Part shown: piece by piece, positions 31,726 through 42,200 of the stretch
Numbering within the stretch: the stretch's first letter is position 1
How the letters are laid out: each line of letters begins with the position of its first letter
Assembly (NCBI GenBank): GCA_022925895.1
Contig: JAKSYS010000344.1
Location: 1 to 63,695 of the forward strand
Length of the DNA stretch: 63,695 bases
Source of the DNA: Fragilaria crotonensis
Taxonomy: Eukaryota > Bacillariophyta > Fragilariophyceae > Fragilariales > Fragilariaceae
Direction of reading: 5' to 3'
Notes under the pieces: model-generated
What the model saw: only the letters and a program-made list of their open reading frames with translations
Told to the model about the DNA's origin: nothing
Databases searched by the model: none
Translations under genes and position numbers: made by a program

Positions 31726-34504
31726 ATGAAGAACTACAAAACAATTCCACGGGATGAGGAGCACTGGGAAGATGATCCTGCCCCTTTCGGTCACTCCTCG
31801 TTACACAGTGCTCTATCAAGCACCATGTCGCTCAGGAACGCACCGCTCCTTTTCGCTCCAGAACCGTTATCATCATCAAAGCTGGTTCCACCGGAAGCCA
31901 ACAGCAGCAGCCGCTCGGAAGCATCCGGTGAGGCTAAAACCACGAGACCGGCAGCTCTTATCTACATCCTCATTTATGGCGTAGTGAACTCCATCATGGG
32001 AATCCCGGCCATGTACGGCTACGCGGCTGTCATTTTCAATAACCCAGCCTTCAATTCGTACACGAACGAGCTTTCCAAGGTGGTCTTGTGGAGTTCCGTC
32101 GTTCATCAGGTCTGTTTTGTCGCCTTTTCTTCGCTTCCTTTCGCCATTGGTCAAGTTCAAGATGCGGGCCTCATTTTTCTCTGCCACATGGCCAACACAA
32201 TGGCCAACAAGATTACCTCTGACGGAGGGTCTCAGGAGGAGATCATGTCTACGTGTTTAGTCATTCTAAGTATGGCCACATTCTCGACCGGCATTGTGCT
32301 AATGCTCATGGGCAAGTTTCGCTTAGCAGATTTAGTGTCGTACCTACCCTTGCCGGTAGTCGGGGGATATCTGGCTTGTAAGTGTTATATGTCCATGCAC
32401 ATTGTGCCACTCCTTGTTCGATTCGCAGCTACATCCACTCAACCCTCTTTCAGTTATTGGTTACTTTTGTGGACAAGCAGGTGTTGCGCTCTGCATCTCG
32501 AAACCTATGATGGGACTCAAGAGTTGGGCATTGTTGTGGAATGAGCAGGAATTCTTCTTGGCCTTGCCAGGCCTTCTCGCGGGGCTCTTATTCGCTGTGG
32601 TTACCAGGACTATTCAAAATGATGCCGTCCTGCCCGTGCTGATGATTGTTGTTCCAGCATTGTTTTACGTTGTCATATTCTCCTTCGGAATGACTCTTGA
32701 CGATGCGCGAGACTATGGCTGGATTGGCGAGTCGTCGCCACCCGTACCTGCTGCGGATCTCTTAACGTTGATTGACTTCAGTAAGGTGCACTGGAAGCTT
32801 GCTATGGACTGCTTCTCCACATGGATTGGCATGGTTTTTGTGGTATCCTTTAGCTCATGTCTGGATGTTGCCGCGATCTCGTTGGATATGGGCGTTCCGC
32901 TCGATGTCAACACGGAGCTCACCACTGTAGGGATTTCCAACGCTATATCGGGACTGACTGTGGGATTCACGGGATCTTACATCTTTTCCCAAACCATCTT
33001 CACATGTCGAACTGGAACTCACTCTAGGTGGATCGGAGTCTTTGTAGCCGGTGCCGAGCTGGCTGTGATTTTTTCCCCTGTCAACGTTTTGGAAGTTGTA
33101 CCTCTTTTCTTCCTTGGGTCGACTCTCATTTTTATCGCGATTGATCTTCTCTATGAGTGGCTGGTCGAGATTCGACACAAAATTCTGCTATCCGAATTCT
33201 GTGTCTTGATTATTACATTCATCAGCATTCACATTCTCGGCATAAACTTTGGCATCGTTTTGGGCGTGGTTATCTCTATTGGTGATTATGTTGTAAAGTC
33301 TGCTAGGGTGTCATCCATCACCAGAGTGGCGAAACGGTCCAGAGCTGTGTGGCGTCCGGAGCAGTGGAAGCTGTTGACGAATCATGGATATCACATACAG
33401 AATCCAAAGATCATGACGTTCGAAGTTAAAGGAACGGTATTTTTCGGCTCTTCCCTGCAACTCCTTTCCTGTTTGAGTGAAGAATTGTCTCTCAATGCGG
33501 GTGAAGAAGACTTACACGTGTTATCCATGGCTAGCCCCGGTCCTCACCGTGGTAGTGCGGCGTCTCCTATGAAAAAAGGCGGAAATCAGGTAGCATTCTC
33601 CAAGCGCGTGAAACCGAAACCTCGGCGCGTCACTCGTCCTAGGTTTGTGGTCTTTGATCTGTCGCAGGTTCCCAACATTGACTCATCCGCTGCCCGCGGT
33701 TGCTTCTTTCAACTCGCCAAAATTTGTGCGCGTTACAATGTTGTACTATGCGCGTCGGGTGCCAATTCACGAGTTGACTGGGTGTTGCGCTGCCACGATG
33801 CTGCGTACACTGTTGAGGAAGAAGACGGAGCCAAGATTAAAGCATCGAGCCTGCACGATGTGACCGACAAAATCATTCTATTTGAAACAGTCTTCGAAGC
33901 GTTGGAATTCTGTGAATCCAACCTTATTTCCGAGATGCAGCCGGCACCATCCCATGGAATGATCCCACCCTCCTCAAGAAGAATTGTTCGCGAAGAGAGG
34001 ATCTCACTGAAGGACGCGTTCGTCAACATTTTGGGATTGAAGCCAGAGGAGGAGGCGAAGCTTCATGCTTTCGAGGCGGAACGAGGACCATTTCACGACG
34101 AAGTAGAATACCGCTCTGGCGAAGCCATCTTCCAAGAGGGTGACTATTCGGATGCATTCTTCGTCGTCCTTAGTGGCGCTGTTGCTCTCTTTGAATCGGG
34201 AAGAACCTCATCCAATCTCGATGTGCTGTCAGGTGCTGGCAGTGTCCGTCCATCACGTATTTCTTCGTTGGGTGACGTCGGCGCTTTTATACCGACAGGC
34301 GGTATCTTTGGGTTCGTTGATTATGTTCTCGATCAGCCAAGGCTATTTTCTGCTGTCGCGGCCAAGGACAAGACTTTTATAGCCAGGTTGCATCGCAAGG
34401 GACTTCTGAAGCTGAAGGCAGAATCACCAGAACTAGACCGCATTGTGGACCGAGTCCTTTTGCAAATTAGCATTCAGGAGCTTGTCAATTCACAAGCATT
34501 ATAA
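31726..34504 (+). CDS. SulP/SLC26-type transporter with STAS and cNMP-binding domains
   Basis: Two exons, 31726-32377 and 32454-34504, with a 76-bp intron (GTAAGT...TTTCAG), give 900 residues. The acceptor after CTCTTTCAG restores the family motif PVVGGYLAFIGYFCGQAG; the alternative AG upstream does not. Residues 80-515 form the multi-helix SulP membrane domain. Residues 530-690 are a STAS domain, with FVVFDLSQVPNIDSSAARG. Residues 745-890 are a cyclic-nucleotide-binding fold (FQEGDYSDAFFVVLSGAVALFESG, GGIFGFVDYVL). This three-part layout is closer to fungal and bacterial vacuolar/membrane SulP proteins of the YGR125W type than to plasma-membrane sulfate transporters. The substrate (anion, or basic amino acids as for the yeast protein) is not decidable from sequence. 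Confidence 0.85.
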
Positions 34505-35024
34505 AGTTAACCACTCGTGCACAATTCTGCCCAAGTCATGCATAGGTGCTGCTGCTGTAAGAGGAAGAGTCGCATCAAGTGCTTCCAAGAGAAGCACGAT
34601 GTTACGAATGTACGCCTATAGTACCACTATACCCCGATGGGGCGGGTACGGGCGTACGGCATGGTGGGCATCGCTTGCATTGCCATGTCTGCTTTTTTTG
34701 GAGTACCAGTGCAAGTACCGTATTTGTTCTAGTATTACTTGCGACTTGCGACTTGCGACTTGCGACTTGCGAAACCGAAAACGTGGTACTGGTACTTGTA
34801 CTCCAGTGCCGGCTAACGATGGCTGTCGTACTACGGTGGTCGTAGGATGAATGGTCGTACTCGTATTCTGCGTATGCGCCAAAACGCTAGCACCCAGTTT
34901 TTTTGTCCGTCTGAAGTCTGAAGTCTCTGAAGCACGTCGATCGTTGTTCTGCCGATCTCCACAACATCGAGATCCGCATCATGATTTAAGAAACGACGCG
35001 TCTCTCCTAGAAGCACTTTTTGAA
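34505..35024. other. Intergenic with heptamer array and GTAC-rich sequence
   Basis: Between two genes on the same strand. It contains about five TTGCGAC heptamers at 34739-34772 and several GTAC words. The reading frame of the downstream transporter is open back to an ATG at 34851, but that extension overlaps this intergenic-type sequence. Confidence 0.5.
34739..34772. repeat. Heptamer array (TTGCGAC)n
   Basis: Four full units and one partial unit of TTGCGAC between the SulP and amino-acid transporter genes. Confidence 0.92.
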
Positions 35025-36737
35025 ATGGACTGGACTTCAGTCTTCGACGAAACTGGCGAGGAGGAGCTGATCATTCCTCAATTGATGGAAGGACACCCCA
35101 CCGAACCTCGGTTGGAGCGATTACTAAAGAAGCTTTATGTTCAGGAAAATGGTCTCCATGAAATACGAGACCATCATTTGATGGAGATATCAGAGATTCA
35201 CGCACATTCAACACCACCTTCATACTCTCTAAAGGCTCTTTATTACCTCACAATTAACTACATTCTGGGTGTCGGTTGTCTCGGCATTCCTTATGCTTTT
35301 GCTAGAGCCGGGTTTCTGCTGTGCTGCGCTATTTTGTTGGTAGTTACTGTATTTTCCTACATGACTGTCATGTGGGTAGCCGAGACCGGACAACGATACG
35401 AAATTCAGATGCGCAACGCCCCGAAGGAGAAGGCTGCCTCTGAAACGACATCCTTGCTTACATCTGATGGCAGTCAACATATTCAAGACACATTTGTCGA
35501 GCGCTACGAAGTTATCGATCTCGTTTCACATTACCTGGGACCAGTTCACACATTTATCTATCAGGCATCGCTCTTCTTTCTCATGTTTGTGGGATTATTA
35601 GCCTATTCGCAAGTGTTTTGTGGATCGATATCAGCTCTATTGTGGAGTGAGACTGACGCTCCCAAGGGTTTGTCGCAGGTCATCTTTGGAGTCATGGTGA
35701 TTCCATTGTCCTGCATGGAATTGGATGAACAAGTTTCCATTCAATCACTCATGGCGAAAGTTAGATTTTTAGCAATCTTCGTCATGGTTGCTGGTTCGCT
35801 TCTTGCCCTTTTTATGGACGATTCTGAAGATCGATTGGGCGGGATTGCCCCGAACGGACATGCGCCATACTGGGCACCTCCGGAACTGGACGGGTGTCAC
35901 ATGAGCTATACAGCCTGCTTTCCAGGCTTTGGAGTCGCGTTTAGCACTGCGTTATTCTCTCAATTATTTCAACACTCGGTTCCTGGTCTTCTTAGGCCGC
36001 TTAGTGAGCAATCACATCTCGTTGGAAAGGCACCAAAGGTCTTCGGTGCGTCCTTGTTCACGACCTGTGCATTCTATCTACTTCTCGGAACCAGCGCGGC
36101 GTCATACTTTGGAGCAGATACCAAGTCCAGCGTTAACCTCAACTTTGCAAATTTCACTTTCGGTTTCGACCCGGAAACCACATCAGCTTGGGTTTTGAGT
36201 CTCGCCCGAGTGGCGTCGAGCATTGTCGTTGTCTTCCCAGCCTTGGACACAATAAGTGTGTTTCCGCTCATTGCGAACACTTTGGGCAACAACATGTATG
36301 CAGCGAGCAACCCGTCCTTTTTGAAGTGGATTGCGCATCAGATGGCAAACATTCAAGGAGCAGCCTTAGATAAACACCAACGGAAACGATACAGCGATCT
36401 CGGCCTTGACGATCGGAAGGTGCTTCTTCAAAGTGCGTCTCAAGTTTCTACCATCTTCTGGCGCCTTGTTGCAGCCATCCCGCCGTTGATAGGGTCTGTT
36501 TGGGCTACTGATTTGAGCTTTTCTTTTCTCCTAGCAGGCGTCGCTGGCATCTACGTGGCCTTCGTTGCTCCCTGCTTGTTGCAACTTTACAGCGGTGCCA
36601 TTGTAGGGCATGCTTCACTGTTCCAAGGGTGGTACTCGTGTCCAACCTGGACCTATCCTGTGATTGCTTTTGCTTGCTTTGCACTTTATGAAGTTGTCGC
36701 TCAGATTGGCGACGCGTGGACAGCCATGCGCCACTGA
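35025..36737 (+). CDS. AAAP/SLC38-type amino-acid transporter
   Basis: A single-exon gene. I start it at the ATG at 35025 (570 residues, MDWTSVFDE...), because the 58 extra codons back to 34851 read through GTAC-rich intergenic sequence and show no conserved feature; an upstream start cannot be excluded. After an acidic cytosolic N-terminus (about 75 residues), eleven or so hydrophobic helices follow, beginning with YYLTINYILGVGCLGIPYAFARAG, a typical first helix of the amino acid/auxin permease family. A hydrophilic loop follows helix 2. These are H+- or Na+-coupled amino-acid transporters of plasma, vacuolar or lysosomal membranes. The large lumenal loop containing CHMSYTACFPGFGV and the loop FANFTFGFDP are consistent with that fold. 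The substrate is unknown. Confidence 0.8.
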   Translation: MDWTSVFDETGEEELIIPQLMEGHPTEPRLERLLKKLYVQENGLHEIRDHHLMEISEIHAHSTPPSYSLKALYYLTINYILGVGCLGIPYAFARAGFLLCCAILLVVTVFSYMTVMWVAETGQRYEIQMRNAPKEKAASETTSLLTSDGSQHIQDTFVERYEVIDLVSHYLGPVHTFIYQASLFFLMFVGLLAYSQVFCGSISALLWSETDAPKGLSQVIFGVMVIPLSCMELDEQVSIQSLMAKVRFLAIFVMVAGSLLALFMDDSEDRLGGIAPNGHAPYWAPPELDGCHMSYTACFPGFGVAFSTALFSQLFQHSVPGLLRPLSEQSHLVGKAPKVFGASLFTTCAFYLLLGTSAASYFGADTKSSVNLNFANFTFGFDPETTSAWVLSLARVASSIVVVFPALDTISVFPLIANTLGNNMYAASNPSFLKWIAHQMANIQGAALDKHQRKRYSDLGLDDRKVLLQSASQVSTIFWRLVAAIPPLIGSVWATDLSFSFLLAGVAGIYVAFVAPCLLQLYSGAIVGHASLFQGWYSCPTWTYPVIAFACFALYEVVAQIGDAWTAMRH

Positions 36738-37324
36738 ACATCCGCGTTCAAAACCCAAGCAGCAGTTTGCATCATCGCTTAATCCAGGTCTCCTGCTCTC
36801 TTTGAACCTGCATCCGCTGTACATCAACGGCAGCCATATCCACTAGCCAGCAAACGAAAGCCATGCCGATTGCACTAAACCATGACAATTGAACATTCGG
36901 CGCATAATTTAAGGACCAAGCAAGTCCTTCTAAGTTTCCCATACTTTGGAGTCACCACCTTCATGTAGCTCCGATGCCAACGAGGTACGGACCTTTTCGC
37001 AAGCAACAACACAATTACCACAACAAAACGAGAGGATTACGACTACGACAAGAGGCTGAAAACTCGAATCTGATCGTTTTAGAAATCAACTCGAACTCGT
37101 TCCTTCAATGCTTCATTCCTAATGGGGTAGTGTTGACGGTCGACTCGACTCCATTGTCGGTCGGTATTTTGGTCGAATCAGGGCCATCGGTGTTAACCAC
37201 ACCGGAAATTATCGCCATCGGTGGTGGAAGCTAGTACTTAAATGTACCGGTACGAGAGATTTACCAAAAGAATACAAGTTGACTTGTCGCCTTTCCAACT
37301 GTGAAAATGCTGTCCACATAGCAA
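36738..37324. other. Intergenic between convergent genes
   Basis: 587 bp between the stop codons of the amino-acid transporter and the KH-domain protein. It contains an 86-codon open frame (36974-37234, plus strand) without recognisable domains. No repeats are seen except a GTACCGGTAC word near 37245. Confidence 0.5.
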
Positions 37325-38286
37325 TTAGTTAGTAGTGGAAGGACTTTCCGCAGATGTTGGTGTTTTGGTAGGCTTCTCTCCAGGCCCCTTTCGATTGTTT
37401 CGTCGGTTGCTTCGTCCACGACCTCGTCCGGCTGCCACAGGGGCGCGGCGGGGAGGCGTTTCGACAGCGGGTGGTTGCACTTCGTCTTGTCGACGATCCA
37501 ACATGCCAACGGCCGCTTGAATGTTTTCAGACGATGCCCCAGAAACTGTCAACTGCCATGAATTATCGTCATCTAACTTCTTTTTCCGAATCGTCGTTTC
37601 TGTTTTTCGTGACACGTTGCGAAGCTTCGTTTGTGAGGGCAACTGGTCGACGCGCAGCGAGGCAGGCAACGGTTTGGCTTCACATCTCAGAAGGATCTTG
37701 TTCAAGCACTTGCGCACGTTCCCCAACTCGCCCTCGAGCTGCACAATATCGTGTCTAACTTCCTTGGCGGGAACCATGATACGAACCGAAGTGTCGGCGG
37801 AAAGATTGGCCAGCACCAAGCCACGTTTGCCGATAAGTGACGCGTGTTTCGTGCGGGATAATGGAAAATCCAAAACTACTTCGTCGAGTTCGCCGACAGT
37901 TTCCAAAAGACGTTGTCCAGCTGCCAATGCAGCACACGGATTTGCTCTAATAACAACAGGGGTCAATCGGGCGACGACCAATCAAGTTCGCTGTAGGTGT
38001 AGGGAACATCATCGTCGTCATGTCCGACGATGGATACCCTAACAGGCCCGGCTCCACCAATCTGCTGGGCATGACGCTGGATCTGAAGAATAGTTGAGCC
38101 ACGTCGACCAATCACAGCCCCCACAGAGGCTGTGGGGATGTAACATGTCAATGTTACTTGTGGATTCATCAAAGCCGATGACATAGACGCGATCGACTGT
38201 AGAATTTCCTCTTCATCGCCGGCACTAGAGCTCCGAGGAGGTTTCGCGGGTCGTTTTGCGTTGTTTTTGGGGGATGCTTCTGACAT
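37325..38286 (-). pseudogene. KH-domain RNA-binding protein, frame broken by one base
   Basis: Two overlapping minus-strand frames form one gene. The first (ATG at 38286) holds a KH domain with the GxxG loop IGRRGSTILQIQRH, and runs out at ELDWSSPD-stop. The second frame continues with TPVVIRANPCAALAAGQRLL and a second KH-like unit with LIGKRGLVLANL, then a basic, RGR-rich, Gly/Pro tail. Adding one G in CCCGATTGACCCC (about 37970) fuses them as ...SSPDWTPVVIR... into a protein of about 320 residues. There is no room for an intron. It is either a real single-base deletion or an assembly error; the rest of the sequence shows no decay, which favours an error or a very recent mutation. KH proteins bind single-stranded RNA or DNA; the target is unknown. 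Confidence 0.7.
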
Positions 38287-39239
38287 AGCTTGCTGAACGG
38301 AACGCGTAGATGCGAGAAGTACCACCGTTGAGGAGGCAAATGATTCTCTTCAAGACAAGAGACTGGAGGTTGAGATCAGTATGTCGCTTCTTTTTATTGA
38401 TGGAGAAGTGAATCCATGTGCAGCCTGTAGACGTCAACGCTGGTGTCTGATGGTGAAGAGTTGTGAGTCAACAGTGCACGGTGCGACAGATGCGGCGATG
38501 CGGCTTGGCGGCGATGTACAGCTGTACCGATGTACTCCGAGTACCCCCGCACATTATAGACATACTAGTAGTGGGTGCCTCACATTTGATCGGAGTGTCT
38601 ACTACAGGAAACTGGACGTACAGTACCCCCAACCTGGTCGTACTCCGTATCACTACTTTTTCCCCTACAGTATGCAGTACCATGGTACCCACGTAGGAAA
38701 CTTCATGAAGTACAGTACCAGGTACCTGGTACTTATCATGCCCCAGTATTGCAGTTCATCGCACGGTATATTTTACAGTAGCATTTGTCAAGCAACCTGT
38801 TCACAGCAAATTCAATGAGTATTCCATCCAGTAACTTTGAATTCGTACAGTATTGTAGTTCAGTAACGTAACACACTGTCGTTTCAACATAAATTACCGT
38901 CCGTTTATGTACTGTAGACCTGTAGTACATGTAATCCACGTAACAGTGCAACATTTGATCCAGTACCCCAGAGTGGTCATACTCCGTAACAGACGCACGC
39001 ACGCACACACGCACACACGCACACAATTAATTTATAATATAGTAGGATATGAATACATATTACACTAGTGGGTGCCTCCCAATTGGTCGGACTTTTGGAA
39101 TACGTGTACGGTATGGGTTGTTCACGGTTGTGTGTAGTGGCAAGCGTGCTGCAAATGACGTGTTTTACAACACAATTAGATGAGGAAAAAAGTGACAAAT
39201 TCTAATTTAGATTGCCAAAATACACAGTATTGAAGTTGT
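38287..39239. other. Intergenic repeats flanking the Helitron
   Basis: GTAC-rich sequence that includes two blocks found again on the other side of the Helitron. Block one (about 38565-38700, with GATCGGAGTGTCTACTACAG and GTACCCCCAACCTGGTCGTA) recurs inverted at about 45085-45210. Block two (about 38955-39075, with ATCCAGTACCCCAGAGTGGT, a CGCACACACGCACACACGCA microsatellite and TATAATATAGTAGGATAT) recurs in both orientations at 44870-45080. No gene. Confidence 0.65.
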
Positions 39240-42200
39240 TTACAAATCCTGTTGATGATACTGAGGGCACAGTTTTGATATCAGGACCTCCTTATAAACA
39301 ATGTTGTGCAGAAGATGACCATCAGTAAATATGAAAAGATCATGTGGGTTACGAACTCTTGAGAGAGCAACGTAAAGCTGGCCATGTGCAAATACACCTT
39401 GTGGCAAGAAAATGCCAACTCTTCGCAATGTTTGACCTTGACTCTTGTTGATTGTCATTGCATATGCTGGTTGAACTGGAAACTGACGTCGTTTGAAGAC
39501 AAATGGCAGCTCATCTTGAGGTGATAGGAGAGCAATCCTTGGTATGTGCACAATTTCTGCAGTGGTAGGAATCAAACACTCGAGGACAGACCGTGAGATA
39601 CGGCGAACAATGAGACGGGTGCCATTGCTGAGTGTGCTTGATAGGTTTCGGGAGCAGCATGACCAACATGCCTTTTTTTCAGAGTGAGGCAATGTGGTGG
39701 AAGGCCAGATAGCTCCAAAGAGTTCAGGAATTCAGGAGGATAGAGGGTATGTGCAGGATCATTAGGTTCCTCAGATATGATGTTGTCAATACTGAGAAAC
39801 ACATGTTCATCATGAGGTAGCCTTGAGGTTACCATATCATTGATTCTTTGAACATCTTTGTTTTTAGGACATAGAATAGCACGTTCAGACCAATAGGCTG
39901 GTTCATTGGAAGAAAAATCATCAAACACATGCTCAACCAGTTCGTTTGTATCCTGAGGCTGGAATATATAAGATGGTAGATTTATTGGGGAAGGCTCCAT
40001 ATCCTCGCCGATCCTCAACAGGAAAGATGCAAAATGGGAAAGTACTTCTTGGAACTCTGGGTTAGCATTCGTGTTCTGTAAGTCCATTCGCAATCGCATA
40101 TTTTCAGAGAGTTGCATTACATTCACAGATGATGTTTGCCAGACTTTGGATTGTAGGACAGTTGAATGCACAGTGGTAGCTCTTCCAGCATGGCGTAGTA
40201 TGGGAAGCACTTGACGAAAGTCACCACCCATGACGACAACCAAGCCACCAAAGGAGCATCATTACGTTCAAGTAAATCACAAAGAGACTGTGAAAGAACA
40301 TCAAGACCAACACCCTTAAGCATTGTGATCTCATCAATGATCAAAATCTTTGCAACCTTCATAACTTCTGCCTTCTCTTTTGATAGGTTGCACATGGATG
40401 TTTCATATAATTGAATTGGAAGCCCGGATATATAGTGCAGAGTACGGCCCAAAGGGGCAAAGTTTGAGGCAGCAATGCCTGATATGGCAGTTGCAAGGGC
40501 AACCTTCCCTTCACTGCGCACCTTGGCAAGGATCATCCTGAACAACTCCGTCTTACCTGAGCCTGCAGGTCCATCAACAAAATAAACATTTTCTGAGTTT
40601 CAGTACCAGCATTGTTGTTCACAGAAGCAAGTACAGCATCAAAAATAGCACGCTGTTCAAGATTCAGGAGAGGGAGGCGATCCAGCTGCTGTTGAATATC
40701 AGTGTTGGATGATGACAGCTGCAATTCTAACAAATGGTTGACTGAATTGTTGTCCATGGCACTCCCATGCTCCTCAACCAGAAGTGTGCGGAGGGATGGT
40801 ATCCATTCGAATACAGAACGGCTGTGCATTATCCCCAGAAGGGCATCAAGTTTACGCACAAGGAGGTCCTGCAGGTGTTGTTCACTAAGGCTGGGTTGAC
40901 GGTGTGCATAGTCTTCTGACAGGGCAGCCCAGTGAGAGTCATAGAGTGACCTTGGGTCAGAGACATCACAGTTGAAGAGGATGATTGCAAAAAGTCTTCT
41001 GAGCCTTGCTGGGGAGAGTGTCTGTGTGGCTTCCTGCATGGCTCGATGCCACTCAGTATCATCATCTAGAAGACCCAATGTACGACAGGCATCTTGAAAT
41101 GTTGGACAAAGTACATCATCAACGGTTCGTAGAGCTTCAAAGCTTGTTGCACCTTTCACTACAGTCAACATCCTTCGCAGGAAGTATCTCTCACCAGAAG
41201 AAGGGGAAGCACTGTAGAGGCGAGACACAGTGGGGAATGTCTGCCGGTGATTGGAGCGTCGTACCCAGCACTTCTCGACACCAGCACTTTTCCATGTGTA
41301 GTGTTGTGGGATGTCATGATAAAGGAACTGGCGAGCATACTGATCATGCCGATTGAGGTCCAACCAGGCAGTCAATTGTGTACAGGGTGGTCCTCTTGCA
41401 AGCACTTGAGCAACAGTTTCATTTTCCTCAAAAACCACCGATTGCTGATTGGGAAGATGGAACATTAGGCGCATCACATTGGGCTTCTCTGAATGTAGAC
41501 GAAGGCTGAAGAGGCGCCAGCATGCCTCTGATGCAGAGACATAACGTCCATCAAGATAGAGCTTGATCTCATCAACATCTTCCCCCCATCTGGACTGCAG
41601 CACGGTCGTGTCCCTTGTATACATACTTGTAGAGGTACTTGACGGCCTGCACTGAATTGCACACCTCAACATTGATATGACAATCATACTTCTTGGTAAG
41701 ATGGCAATTATATGGCACAACCCAGCGGTTGTCCAACTCAGCTCCTCGAACAGTTACAGTCCTTCCATCATCACGTCGATGATATTGAGGGAATCCATCA
41801 TCATTGAGTGTTGTCTCATCTTGAAAGGGCCGGGGATACTTGTCCTTGCATTCACCTGCTGGCTTTGTAGAACTATTACAACACTTCAAATTTTGCCATC
41901 GATTGGGGGGGGAAACTTTGGTGCCACAGGGCCCATGCAACATACACCTCTTCACAGTTGCAAAAAGTTCAGGATCTATCAATGCATCTGGGATCTCAGC
42001 TGAAACAATATGGTCAATGTCAGATTCTGTGCGCGGTTTGTCATTCTCTGCCAAAATGACCAGTACATGTGCATGCGGCAATCCTCGCTTCTGAAATTTG
42101 ATGGTGTAGATAGCAGCCACAACCCTTCCAAGCACTTGCCGCTTCTGGAGGTCAATCATCATCTCTGTAAACTTGAGATGGAACACTCGTGCCACCAAAT

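Noticed and set aside
34851..35024. 58-codon N-terminal extension of the amino-acid transporter
   Set aside because: The ATG at 34851 lies in GTAC-rich intergenic sequence, and the extension shows no targeting signal clear enough to prefer it to the ATG at 35025.
36974..37234. 86-codon plus-strand frame
   Set aside because: Looks protein-like at its end (VDSTPLSVGILVESG), but has no recognisable family and lies between convergent genes; insufficient support.
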